Assembly (NCBI GenBank): GCA_009773515.1
Contig: WSXX01000035.1
Coordinates: 1 to 53,191 of the forward strand
Origin: Bacteroidota bacterium
Lineage (GTDB): Bacteria; Bacteroidota; Bacteroidia; Bacteroidales; Lentimicrobiaceae
Direction of reading: 5' to 3'
Length of the DNA: 53,191 nucleotides
Shown here piece after piece: positions 7,655-18,000 of this stretch. Positions within the stretch are counted from its first letter, which is position 1; each line of letters opens with the position of its first letter. Under the pieces are notes generated by a model, which worked only from the letters and a program-made list of their open reading frames with translations, made no database searches and was not told where the DNA came from. Position numbers and translations under genes: made by a program.

Positions 7655-7835
7655 TATACTTGAGTCGCTAAAATCCCTGTTCTGTCATTCAGGCCGATAG
7701 GCCTCTTCAGCACTGCCTCAATTCACCGCCGGTAGGCGGTAGTCAATGAAACACGAAACGAAATCTCTGAAAATCTGTGTAATCCGTGGATAAGATTTTT
7801 TCAGTCGGTGGAACATAAAGGGCGTTACTGATTCA
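7655..7835. repeat. Dispersed repeat fragment
   Basis: The CTTGAGTCGCT...CAGGCCGATAGGCCT segment matches the start of the repeats near 6380 and 19499. It runs into a CCGGTAGGCGGTAGTCAATG box and the ATCCGTGGATAAGATTTTT phrase. No gene is seen in 7612-8003. Confidence 0.7.
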
Positions 7836-7922
7836 CCCGTCAGGGGACGCGCGGAAACAGCATTGGAACAGCAAAGGAAAAATATCGTCAAAGACAGAGA
7901 CCAATGGAGCGAATGTAAAACT

Positions 7923-7955
7923 AATCATCCGGCCAGTTGACCGGATGATTTTTTG
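7923..7955. terminator. Rho-independent terminator-like hairpin
   Basis: AATCATCCGG (7923-7932) pairs perfectly with CCGGATGATT (7941-7950) around an 8-nt loop and is followed by a T run to 7954. It is best oriented for plus-strand transcripts from the 7.3 kb gene, and could also serve the minus-strand gene ending at 8004. Confidence 0.7.
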
Positions 7956-8003
7956 ATTAAACAAATGGCTTTTCAGCAGATTCAAAAACACAAGGCCAAC
8001 ACA

Positions 8004-8489
8004 TTACCTGTGGCTATGGTCATTTATAATCTTCACTTTAAACCAGCCCAGATTGTTGATCTCTGTATCAGTGAACAGCCTCAAATGCCCTTCACTAAGC
8101 ACATAATAACGATAAACACGGTTAATGGGTGCAATTTCGCCGCTCAGCGGATCATATTTACTGCAATTGCTGCAATATCTGTAGAGGCGTTTGCCATCGC
8201 GCATGCTGATAAACTCCATAAAAGCCATGTCGAGCGTATCGCCCCTGAGATTGAGCAGTGGCATTATTTCAAACTGCCGCCCATCGATGCGATAAGCTTT
8301 AACGCTGCTGTTGGGCACTTTAACCAGCTGACCTTCAGCAGTAATGATGCGTGTGTTGGCAAATCCGGTTCGCATGCCCTGACAAAGGTAAGTTATGCCA
8401 TCGGCTACTACGTAACCACCTCTGTCCGATTCAGCTTTCAGTACAAGAGGGCCAAAGATCAGTGCAATTATTATCCAGAGCGTTTTCAT
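8004..8489 (-). CDS. Small secreted protein, paralogue of the 8548-9027 product
   Basis: I prefer the ATG at 8489 (161 residues) over the one at 8510, because AGGAAAGGA lies just upstream and a signal peptide (MKTLWIIIALIFGPLVLKA) begins at once. The mature part shares a pattern with its neighbour: GxTYLC, VPNSSVKAY, a phenylalanine-led FExxPL block, RDGKRLYRYC and a C-terminal YYVxxxG strand. Paired cysteines (YCSNCSK) suggest a disulfide outside the cytoplasm. Function is unknown. The order on the minus strand is 8548-9027, then this gene, 58 nt apart. Confidence 0.7.
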   Translation of the reverse strand: MKTLWIIIALIFGPLVLKAESDRGGYVVADGITYLCQGMRTGFANTRIITAEGQLVKVPNSSVKAYRIDGRQFEIMPLLNLRGDTLDMAFMEFISMRDGKRLYRYCSNCSKYDPLSGEIAPINRVYRYYVLSEGHLRLFTDTEINNLGWFKVKIINDHSHR

Positions 8490-8547
8490 GACTTGTCCTT
8501 TCCTTTTCATGCTGTTTGACTTGTTTTAAAGTACATCAGGTGTTTCT

Positions 8548-9027
8548 TCAGATAACATCAATGCCAAAAAACGGCAATACGGTTGGTGCATTTCTTTCAT
8601 CAACCTCCAGGTAAAATTCGCCATCCTTATAAACAAAATAAGCTGTCTGAAGATGAGCCTTTTTGTAGGTATTGTCCAAAAGGTCTCCGCACTCAGCGTA
8701 TTCACAGTACTTGTAAAGTCTCAAACCATTGCGCGTTGTAACATATTTCATCATGGCTTTGCAGCCGGTTGGTTCGCCCTCCCTCATTAATGGAAGCCTC
8801 TCAAACAGGTTTCCTTTACAGAAATAGGCATCAACTTTGCTGTAGGGAATCTTAAGGGTATTTCCATCCTCCAGCGCAATGTTTGCACAAAACAATCCGA
8901 GGCGCACTTTTTCGCAGAAATAGGTCTTGCCTCCGGATTTTACGTAGTTCAGGGTCTCATTTCCGGCGCCGGCTTCCATCACAAAAGCGAACATAACCAG
9001 CAACAGGAGTGCAAATAATTTTTTCAT
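8548..9027 (-). CDS. Small secreted protein, first of a paralogous pair
   Basis: A 159-residue protein with a signal peptide (MKKLFALLLLVMFAFVMEAG). A strong GGAGGAA Shine-Dalgarno, rare in this window, sits about 7 nt before the start. The mature part has six cysteines (YFCEK, LFCAN, YFCKG, TGCKA, KYCEYAEC) and aligns along its length with the 8004-8489 product (KTYFC, IPYSKVDAY, FERLPL, RNGLRLYKYC). It probably arose by tandem duplication. I do not recognise the family; export to periplasm or outer surface is the only safe inference. Confidence 0.75.
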   Translation of the reverse strand: MKKLFALLLLVMFAFVMEAGAGNETLNYVKSGGKTYFCEKVRLGLFCANIALEDGNTLKIPYSKVDAYFCKGNLFERLPLMREGEPTGCKAMMKYVTTRNGLRLYKYCEYAECGDLLDNTYKKAHLQTAYFVYKDGEFYLEVDERNAPTVLPFFGIDVI

Positions 9028-9232
9028 GGTAAGTTCCTCCGGTTTTAAGGTGAATAATTAACATGATAAAATTACGTAACATACACTGCCACAAACAAAT
9101 GTATTCGATTAACCGGTAAAAAAAACCGATGAATGACTCACCGGCTCAATGGGCTGACTCACAGAATAAAACGGCCGGTTTACCGGATGAGCTCCCGGAT
9201 AAGAAAAGTTTGATTGCTTTGTAAGGCAAAAA

Positions 9233-12200
9233 CTACGCATTGACCGGCAGAAACACCCTGAACTCACTGCCCTTGCCGGCTTCACTTTCAACCTGAATCA
9301 TGCCGCCGTGCTTTTCAACCAATTCTTTGCACAGAATCAATCCAAGGCCAGTTCCGGGCTCCTGCTCTGTACCTTTGGTTTTGCTTGAAACATCAATGTT
9401 AAAGAGGTTTTTAGCCTTTTCGGCTGACATGCCGATGCCACTATCCTTCACACTCAGCTTGCAAAAACCATTCTCTCCGGAAACCGAAACATGCACCTCT
9501 CCGTTGCGGTTTGTAAACTTAATTGCATTGGTAAGCAAATTGCGGAGAATGGTTCTGATCATATTGACATCTGCCAGAACCTGGCTGCAATTGCCGTAAT
9601 CTGTCGTAATTGCAATGGTTTTGCGCGATGCCTGAATCGCAATCAGGCTCAGGCTTTCTTCAACCAGCTCATGCAGGTTCAGCATTTCGGGTCTGAATAC
9701 CATGGTTTCGGTTTGCGAACGCGCCCATAACAAAAGATTTTCGAGCAATTCATGGGCTTGTTGCGAAGAGGTTCTGATGTTTTCAAGATTTTTCTGCAGC
9801 TTAACCGGATCAATATTGTTCAGGGTAATAAGCAGAATATCGGTAAGTCCGGTGATGGTATTAAAAGGGTTGCGCAGATCATGGGCAATAATGGAAAAGA
9901 ATCGGTCTTTGGCGGCATTCAACTCATTGAGCCTGGTATTTTTCTCCATGATTTCTGATTTCTGTAATTCTATCAGCAGCGTTCTCAGCTTTACCCTTTC
10001 TTCAAGTATCCGGCGTTGCCTTACCAGATGTCGTTCGCGAATACTGATGTACAACCAGATAAGTAAAATCAGCAGCAGAAAGTATGTTCCGTAAGCAAAA
10101 AAACTTTTCCACCATGGCGGGTGAACAATAATGTGAACGCTTACCCCGTTCTCATTCCAGAGGCCATCGTTGTTGCTGCCTCTTACCTTTAGCATATAAT
10201 CGCCGGGCGGAAGGTTGGTAAATGAAACAAAATTACGCGTTCCTATATCAATCCAGTTATCGTCAATGCCCTGCAGCATATATGCATAAGCGTTTTTAGC
10301 AGGATTGGTAAACTCCATGGCTGCAAACTCAACAGTAAAATTGTTTTCGCGATGGCTGAGTTCGACCGGACCAGCTGTTTCAAGGTTAAAATATGATTTT
10401 ACTCCTCCTGAGATTTTGTAAACAGAAGTTATTGCAACAACAGGTATGTGCGGATTGCTTTTCAGCGAATCGGGATAAAAAGAATTTAACCCGTTCATCC
10501 CGCCAAAAAACATCTCCCCTTCGCTGCTCCGGAATGATGCCCTGAGGTTAAATTCAGGACTCTGCAACCCATCCTCAACAGTGTAAGTATGGAACTTCCG
10601 GGCCACAGCATCAAAGCGGCACAAACCATTGCCGGTCGCAAACCAGAGGGTATGATTATTATCCTTAAGAATACTGTACACCAGATTCGCAGGAAAGCCA
10701 TGTTCCCTTGAAAAATAACTGAATGAGCCTTCTTTTTTTGAATACTGGTTAACGTAAGAGTTTGTCCCGATCCATATATCGCCGTGCTCATCTTCGCAAA
10801 GGGCAGTAACAAAGTTATCAGACAAAGACCCCGGTTTGTTTTCTTCTTTCCTGAAATGAATGATATCGCCGGTTTCAGCATCTATCATATCCAGGCCATT
10901 GATGGTTCCAATCCATATGTCACCTTCGCTATCTTCGAGTACAGCATAAACCAATCCGGAACTGATCTGATGATCAGTGGCTGCACCTGCATGGAAATGT
11001 TCAATTTCAGTTCCGTTGCGCTTAAGTTTGTATATGCCGTCGTTTGTGGCTACCCAGTAATATCCGCGGCTATCCTGAATCATCATATTGATCCTGAGGC
11101 CTTTAAAATCAGGGAATTTGCTGCTTCCGGGCAAATCTGACGGACGTTTAAAGCTTCTGCGCTGTTTATTAAAAATTACCAGACCGTCACGCGTGCCCAC
11201 CCATATGGTTTGGTGATTGTCTTCAAAAATGGTGTGCACAAAGTCGTTGGGGATGTGGTTCCGGCCAATGGCTGCTGCCGAATAATGCTCCACAAAACCG
11301 GTTTCGCGGTTATACAGATTAAGCCCCTGCCCCCAGTTGCCCACCCAGATGATGCCCTGATCATCCTTGAAAACAGAAGCAATCACATTCCCTGCCAGAT
11401 CAACCGAATAGAGCGAACCACTATTCCGGTAAAGCCTGAAATTGCGCTTTTTAAGATCGGTTTTGTTTATGCCCGAAAGCGTACCGATCCAGAGGTTGTC
11501 AGAATTATCAATCATCAGCGAAAGATTGATGTTGTGATTCAGACCACTGCTTTCGGCACTGAACTGTTCACTTATCCACTGTTGTGCATTGTTTCGATGC
11601 ATTCTGCTGAGCCCGCCACCTTCTGTTGCTACCCATAGGTTTCCCGCTTTATCACCAAGTATTGCCCTGATAAAGTTATTGCTGATTGTAACATTGCTCT
11701 TCAAATCCCTGTTGTGATGTACGATGGTTCTGCCGCTGTTTTTCAGCTCATTCAGTCCGTCAGCAGTGCCCACCCATACATCGCCTGTTTTATCCTGGTA
11801 TAATGCCGTGATATAATTATCAGAGAGACCCGCAGTATTTCCGGACTGATGCATAAAAACCCTGAACACAGCTGATGCCGGGTCAAAAACAGCGAGTCCT
11901 CTGGCAGAACCCATCCATATATTCCCTTTGTCATCTTCAAGCAAGGGAATATTATTGTCCTTCACACTCCCGTCAAACTCAAGCGGGCTGATGAAATGTC
12001 GCATTTCCATGGTTGCCGGGCTGCAAACCGAAAGCACAGGAGGTGTATTGATGAGTATATCGCCGTTACGGGCACATTTAACATCATATACATAATCGGC
12101 AACATTTACAGGATATTGCGTTTGGTAATTGATCCGGATAAACCGGTTCTCCTTACGTAAATATCTGATCAATCCCCCTTTGGTACCAATCCACAGGTCA

Positions 12201-12478
12201 GCATTATGGTCTTCGGCAATGGCGAATATCCAGTTGTTGGCTATTGAAGTGCTGTCGCCGGGATCATAGGTAAAAACTGCAAATTCGTATCCATTGAAGC
12301 GGTTGAGCCCGTTTTGGGTCCCTATCCAGATATAGCCCCGCGAATCCTGGTACAAACAATTGACCACACTCTGCGATAGTCCGTCGCCGATAGAATAACC
12401 CAGAAAGGTATATTGCTGTGCGCTAATGTATAAACCGGAAAGAAGAAAAAGACCAGTGAAAATTGCTTTGATTTTCAT
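9233..12478 (-). CDS. Two-propeller (Reg_prop/Y_Y_Y) sensor histidine kinase
   Basis: The frame is open to 12583, but I start at the ATG at 12478, where a signal peptide begins (MKIKAIFTGLFLLSGLYISA), giving 1081 residues. About 700 residues of Reg_prop repeats follow, with recurring DxxGxIWIGT motifs that form periplasmic beta-propellers. Next come a Y_Y_Y domain, one transmembrane helix (TYFLLLILLIWLYI) and a cytoplasmic kinase: H-box HDLRNP with His at about 866, N-box NLLTNAIKF, DSGIGM and GTGLGL. It lacks the receiver/AraC module of Bacteroides hybrid two-component systems. No response regulator gene is adjacent, so its partner is unknown. Confidence 0.92.
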   Translation of the reverse strand: MKIKAIFTGLFLLSGLYISAQQYTFLGYSIGDGLSQSVVNCLYQDSRGYIWIGTQNGLNRFNGYEFAVFTYDPGDSTSIANNWIFAIAEDHNADLWIGTKGGLIRYLRKENRFIRINYQTQYPVNVADYVYDVKCARNGDILINTPPVLSVCSPATMEMRHFISPLEFDGSVKDNNIPLLEDDKGNIWMGSARGLAVFDPASAVFRVFMHQSGNTAGLSDNYITALYQDKTGDVWVGTADGLNELKNSGRTIVHHNRDLKSNVTISNNFIRAILGDKAGNLWVATEGGGLSRMHRNNAQQWISEQFSAESSGLNHNINLSLMIDNSDNLWIGTLSGINKTDLKKRNFRLYRNSGSLYSVDLAGNVIASVFKDDQGIIWVGNWGQGLNLYNRETGFVEHYSAAAIGRNHIPNDFVHTIFEDNHQTIWVGTRDGLVIFNKQRRSFKRPSDLPGSSKFPDFKGLRINMMIQDSRGYYWVATNDGIYKLKRNGTEIEHFHAGAATDHQISSGLVYAVLEDSEGDIWIGTINGLDMIDAETGDIIHFRKEENKPGSLSDNFVTALCEDEHGDIWIGTNSYVNQYSKKEGSFSYFSREHGFPANLVYSILKDNNHTLWFATGNGLCRFDAVARKFHTYTVEDGLQSPEFNLRASFRSSEGEMFFGGMNGLNSFYPDSLKSNPHIPVVAITSVYKISGGVKSYFNLETAGPVELSHRENNFTVEFAAMEFTNPAKNAYAYMLQGIDDNWIDIGTRNFVSFTNLPPGDYMLKVRGSNNDGLWNENGVSVHIIVHPPWWKSFFAYGTYFLLLILLIWLYISIRERHLVRQRRILEERVKLRTLLIELQKSEIMEKNTRLNELNAAKDRFFSIIAHDLRNPFNTITGLTDILLITLNNIDPVKLQKNLENIRTSSQQAHELLENLLLWARSQTETMVFRPEMLNLHELVEESLSLIAIQASRKTIAITTDYGNCSQVLADVNMIRTILRNLLTNAIKFTNRNGEVHVSVSGENGFCKLSVKDSGIGMSAEKAKNLFNIDVSSKTKGTEQEPGTGLGLILCKELVEKHGGMIQVESEAGKGSEFRVFLPVNA

Positions 12479-12916
12479 ACTGAAATCTGATTTTACCATT
12501 GTTGGAAGGGCTGCCGGGTGAAGATACTTCACTGACTTCAATTCATAATATGCAAGTGTACGATCACAGTTTGCTTCACTCAAAATTACAAAATCCGATG
12601 ACTTATTCCTAAGAATAACAAAAATAATTTGCGTATATATTTGAGAACATTGTTGTCCGGATAAAGTTTCGAATATTATTACAAATGATTGATATTGACT
12701 CTCTTTGGCAATAGTTGTAGATCAATACCTTACTTTAAAAAATTTACTACCAAAACACGAAATCACCAAAATTCTCCAATTCAATTCATTCATTTTGTGT
12801 AATTTGGAGTTTTGGAGATTTGGTGGCAAGGAAATTTTCGATTTTCACCGGACAATAGTGATTTGAGAATGAAAGCCTCTGTTAATCAGTGTAACATATA
12901 TCAGAATGACTACGGG
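12479..12916. other. Intergenic region between sensor kinase and LytTR regulator
   Basis: 438 nt without a gene. CAAAAATA at 12619-12626 reads TATTTTTG on the minus strand, a -7-like box upstream of the kinase. CACCAAAATTCTCCAA (12764-12779) can pair, with two bulges, with TTGGAGATTTGGTG (12812-12825); this may terminate the LytTR operon. Confidence 0.4.
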
Positions 12917-13648
12917 TTATCTTTTTCCTTCGATGATATCGAAGAAATTTTTCTGATAAGTATCGCTGACTGGAATAGTCCGATCGGCTATTTTTATATG
13001 CCGCCTTTCAACAAACTCAATTTTATCGATGGCTACAAAAAAAGACTTATGCACCCTGCAAAACAGCGGTTCGGGCAAAACATCTTCAATTCCACGGGCA
13101 TTCATCAGGGTCATAATGCGCCGGGTGGTGGTTACAATCCGCCAGTAATCACCCATGCCTTCAACATAAAGCACTTCAGAAGCCCGCACTTTTTCTATGC
13201 GTGTTTCCGTTTTTACGAAAAAGTAGTCCTTGGCATTTGAGTCAGCAGTACCGGCTGATTGTGGCTTTTCTGAAGGCGTAATTCCCTCTTTCAGCATACG
13301 TTCATAAACTTTGTCAACCGCTCTTAAAAACCGCTCAAATGAAATGGGTTTCAGAAGGTAATCTGCCACATCCAGATCAAATCCCTGCAAGGCATAGGCA
13401 TCGTATGCCGTTGTAAGAATCACAAAGGGCCTCACTTTTAGTGCATTGAGCAATTGAATGCCGGTCAGTTCCTCCATCTGAATATCAAGCAGTAAAAGAT
13501 CTACCTTGTTGTTTCGCAGATATTCAAGCGTTTCAATGGCATTGCCAAATGTATGCAGCAGGTTCAAAAACGGTATTTTTTCGCAATACTCCCTGATGAT
13601 ATCAAGGGCCAGGGGTTCATCGTCAATGGCTATACAGTTGATTTTCAT
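12917..13648 (-). CDS. LytTR-family response regulator
   Basis: The start at 13648 (243 residues) is chosen because the receiver domain begins directly with MKINCIAIDDEP; the longer frame from 13693 would overlap the kinase stop. The receiver has acidic residues at 9-10, phospho-acceptor Asp55 (LLLLDIQ), and a TTAYDAYALQGFD segment. The C-terminal LytTR DNA-binding domain covers about residues 145-240 (LYVEGMGDYWRI, FCRVHKSFFVA). It should be phosphorylated by the histidine kinase 35 nt upstream in the same operon. Target genes are unknown. Confidence 0.93.
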   Translation of the reverse strand: MKINCIAIDDEPLALDIIREYCEKIPFLNLLHTFGNAIETLEYLRNNKVDLLLLDIQMEELTGIQLLNALKVRPFVILTTAYDAYALQGFDLDVADYLLKPISFERFLRAVDKVYERMLKEGITPSEKPQSAGTADSNAKDYFFVKTETRIEKVRASEVLYVEGMGDYWRIVTTTRRIMTLMNARGIEDVLPEPLFCRVHKSFFVAIDKIEFVERRHIKIADRTIPVSDTYQKNFFDIIEGKR

Positions 13649-13683
13649 ACTTGCTTGTTTTAAAATGATGCAGACCAGTCTGC

Positions 13684-14712
13684 TTACTTCCATATTTCAA
13701 GGTTAACGCTGTATTGCTCTCCATCCTGAGCAATTGTAAGTTTATGCCGGCCGGGATAGGTGAGCTGAAGCCTTCGCCGGATATTGGCCAGACCGATTCC
13801 GCCAGATGATTCGTTTTCGGCAAGTTTTGTCTTTTTCAGGTAATTCACCACGCTGAATGTAATGCCTTCCTTAATGGCGGTAAGGTGGATAATAATTCCG
13901 GGCTGGTGCAATTTACTGCTGTGTTTAAACGCATTTTCAACAAATGAAATCAGCAACATCGGAGCAATCTGATGTCCATCGGGGTTTCCTTCAATCTGAA
14001 GAGAAACAAAATCAGGGTGAATGATGCGGAGTTTCTGCAGTTCGATAAAACTTTTGAGATAATCAATTTCTTTGGTGAGTGGTACTTTATCGGCTGAGGC
14101 ATCAAAAAACATATACCTCATAACAGACGACAACTTCATGACCGCTTCCGGAGCTTTGTCAGATTTTTTGTAAACAAGAGAATAGATATTGTTAAGTGTA
14201 TTGAACAGGAAATGGGGATTAATCTGCGACCGGAGCAGAGCCAGTTCGCTTGCCTGTCGCTGGTTTATCAGTTCGTCCTTTTGCTTCTGCGATTTAAAAG
14301 AATTAATCATAAATCTTATCAGCACTGCGTAAATCCCTGTGATGATGACCAGTCGCAGATTGTTCCATACATATACCCATCTGAAAGTCAGTCCGGCATC
14401 AATTGTATTGCCCTGAATCTTCCAGAAGAGAATTTCAAGCGAAGTTCTGAAAGCTGTCAGCAACACCAGAATAAACAGTCCGGCTATGATTGCAGATGTC
14501 TTCCGTTTAAACTTCACCAGGACAGGGAACAAAAAATAAAAGACATAAAACGACACCATATTAAGTAAGGTGTTGATAATAATATCTTTAATGTACTTAT
14601 TGCTGAAAAGCCAGCTTGCTTCGTACTGGCCGGTATACAGCGGAAAAAGCGCCTGGTTAATAATGTAAAACCAGAAAAAAAAGTGAATGAGCAGGATGCC
14701 TTTCCTTTTCAT
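13684..14712 (-). CDS. LytS/YehU-like membrane sensor histidine kinase
   Basis: A 342-residue protein with four hydrophobic segments in the first 140 residues, then a short coiled region and the His_kinase domain. The phospho-acceptor motif is QINPHFLFNTLNN with His at about 167, and the C-terminal ATPase part has FVENAFKHSSK and GIGLANIRRRL. This family pairs with LytTR regulators, and the cognate gene follows immediately. On the minus strand a TATATTTG -7 box (14746-14753) sits about 34 nt before the start codon, so the leader is short. Confidence 0.93.
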   Translation of the reverse strand: MKRKGILLIHFFFWFYIINQALFPLYTGQYEASWLFSNKYIKDIIINTLLNMVSFYVFYFLFPVLVKFKRKTSAIIAGLFILVLLTAFRTSLEILFWKIQGNTIDAGLTFRWVYVWNNLRLVIITGIYAVLIRFMINSFKSQKQKDELINQRQASELALLRSQINPHFLFNTLNNIYSLVYKKSDKAPEAVMKLSSVMRYMFFDASADKVPLTKEIDYLKSFIELQKLRIIHPDFVSLQIEGNPDGHQIAPMLLISFVENAFKHSSKLHQPGIIIHLTAIKEGITFSVVNYLKKTKLAENESSGGIGLANIRRRLQLTYPGRHKLTIAQDGEQYSVNLEIWK

Positions 14713-15003
14713 TGTGATACTGTGTTACAGGCGTTGAAACCCTATCAAATATAAGCAAAATAATGAATATTAAGACCATAAATCATCATCAAATCGATGA
14801 AATGAACTGTTTAAACTGCAAAATCATTGTTTGATTCTGCAACAGGCTTAGTCAGATTTGAAATTCGTTGCCCGGGAAATTTATTTAAGTGTTCAGACCC
14901 TGATCATTCCCGTTCGGAAATTGTTTATTCCCGTTAAGAAACATCTGTTTTGATAAAGCGTGAAAATCGGGTTATTTTGCTGTAAATAACAAAAACTAAG
15001 ATC

Positions 15004-18000
15004 ATGAAAAAATTACCAGGAACAACTTTCCCCTTTATTAAGGCTTGGTTAAAGGCGCTGCTGCTTATTATGTACGCACTGGCATTTCTTCCCCCGGTTG
15101 CCATGTCGCAATGGGACACACAAAGCCCTCTGCCTGTCAATCTTCATGTAAGTGGTATTGGCGCCCCGAATGCTCAACGGGTGTTCATTACTACCGAAGA
15201 TAACCCGTCGGACAACAGCGGAGCACTGTTCGAATCGAACGATGGGGGAATTACCTGGGTACAGCTTGATGTACCTTTTTCATTGTATGATCCTTTTTAC
15301 GGACTTTTTTTTCTCGACAGCCAGTATGGCTGGGCATATGGCAACGACAACTACAGAACTACTGACGGAGGTACTACCTGGACTCAGCTACCATTGCTTG
15401 GCTCTACTTATTTCATGAAATTCTATACCCCTTCATTTGGTCTGGCTACCGGCAATTTTGGCGGGTATATCAGCTATAACGGGGGACTGGAATGGGTTGA
15501 ATCTCCGAACGGAATCGGAGTTTTCGACTTTATCAGCGAGCTTAACGGTCTTGGGGCTTCCGGCGATGCGATCTACAAAACAACAAACGGAGGGCTTGAT
15601 TTTTCGATGGTTTATGCAGGTAATGCGTCCGCGGTGGCATATCTTTCTTCTTCGCAGGCTCTAGGAATAGTGGATGGGAATTTTGTAAGATCAACCGATG
15701 GAGGAACCACCTGGACTGTTGGTTCAGACGCCGGTGGCAGGTATATGCTTTCGCCTGTTTCCGGAAATGTTGTTCTGGCCTGGGGCCGTGCCGGAGATTT
15801 TCCCGATTATGACGACCGGGTATTCCGTTCTGCAGATGGTGGATTAACCTGGAGCGATCTGGGTGAAATTATGCCGGCAGGTGTCAACGATTTCGTTGTG
15901 GTTGATCCTTCAACCATCGTTGCTTCTGATCTTGAAGGTAACATGTATCTCTCTGAAGATTCAGGGTTAAACTGGTCACAGACTTATGTTTCACCGGGTC
16001 AACAGGTGGGATTCCTGAGCAATTCAGTGCCGGTATTTGCTGACTCGCAGACCGGCTACTTTGGTTATGGCTACGGATTTATTATCAAAACCACCGATGG
16101 AGGCCAAAGTTGGAACCAGATTTCAAGTGGCAGCGGAAATTCATTGAACGATGTGGTCCGTTTTGCCAATGGAAACATGATTGCTGCAGGTGAAAACGGA
16201 ACCATTCTCCACAACAATGGCAATTCAACATGGTTACTCAGCCAACAGTTAACACAATCACATCTTAAAGCAATTCAGCTCATCGATCAGAACAATCTGG
16301 TAATGGTGGCCGAAACCGGTCAGGTTTACCTGAGCAATAACAGTGGCAACACCTGGACAGCATCATCAGGTTTGCCTGCCGATCTTTCATCGGCCGAAGA
16401 TGTACATTTTACCAGTTCAACCCAGGGTTGGGTTACTGGAAGCAGTTATAACGTCAGTGCCTTATACCGCACAACCGATGGAGGTAACACCTGGTTGCCC
16501 GTTCCTGAAATACTCGGTGCTTATACTGCCGTTGATGTTGTGGGCTCAAGTGTATGGGCAGCGAATGTTTCCGGGTTGTTTTACATCAGTACAGATAATG
16601 GCACCAATTGGGTTCAGGGTGAAATTCCTGGTTCACACCAGATAAGGGACATGGATTTTTACAATGAAAACACCGGATACGCAGTTGGTTTGTGGGGAGA
16701 AGCTTTTCGAAGCAGTGACGGAGGTTTGAGCTGGGAAATTTTACCAACACCAAATACACTGGATGACCTGACTGATATATTTCTTATCGGGGAAAATGAA
16801 TTGTGGGTAAGCACCAACAGCAATGCTGTTTATTATACTTCCACCGGCGGGCAGAACTGGTCGGTGATGGAAGCCGGATCGGCTGGCAATGGCTATTTCA
16901 GTGCAGTGGCAGCCAGTCCTGAAGGCGATGCCTGGTTAGTAGGATATCAGGGTTATATTGAGCATTTTACCGGACCTCCTTCGCCTCCGATTAACCAACC
17001 ACCGGTAGCCTCATTTAATTTTCAGGCTAACGGGTTAACAATTAATTTTACTGATATCAGTACCGATGCCGACGGAACAATTGTCAGCTGGGCCTGGGAT
17101 TTTGGCGATGGTGAAGTAAGCGACCTTCAGAATCCGCAGCATACTTATCTGAACGCCAATACCTATGTTGTAACCCTTACAGTAACTGATGATGACGGCG
17201 ACACCGGCAGTATTTTCAACATTATTGTTGCACAACCGGGCCCTGGCGGCACTTTTGGTATTTTTACCGAGGTAACACCACCTGATCCGCTGTTTGTAAC
17301 TCCTCAGGATGAAGATTTCTGGGTAATTTCAACCGCTCCGGCTGACTACGACAGTGATGGTGATCTGGATATAGCCGTGTTGGGATATTATGTAGTTTAT
17401 AATGAAAGTGTGGAGGACAGACTGGTACTGTTGAGAAATGACGGCCCCGCCGGTGAGGCAGAATGGGAGTTTTCATATCTCGAAGTTTCTCTGGGAAGTC
17501 AGACCACCGGAAGTTCAGATATGGCCTGGGCAGATGCCGACGGAGATGGCGACCTTGACCTTGTTGTCGGAACTGATGCTTCAACCGTTATTTATAAAAA
17601 CGATGCCGGCATACTGGTTCAGACGGATACGGAAATTCCCGGATACTGGGAAGACAACAGTCAGGCTGAATTTGACCTTCGTTCAATTACCTGGGCAGAT
17701 TATGACAATGATGGAGATCCCGATCTTCTGGTACCTTCTGCTTTCGACTTTGAAACTTTCAGCTATCAAACCAAACTGATGCGGAATGATGGGCCCGATG
17801 GCACAGGTGGCTTTGTTTTTACTGATTCAGGAGCCGATATAGCTTCAACATCACATGCGCAGAGTGCCTGGGCAGATGCCGATGGCGATCAGGATCTCGA
17901 TCTTTTGCTGGTAAATGTGGCTCCCCTGACCGGTGAAAGCTTTATCCGCCATTACAGGAATGATGGCAATGGTGTATTTTTTGCCGGTAATATTCTTGGA

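Noticed and set aside
7953-8519. 188-codon plus-strand frame opposite the small secreted protein
   Set aside because: The minus-strand frame has a signal peptide, a ribosome binding site and a paralogue; the plus-strand product has none of these.
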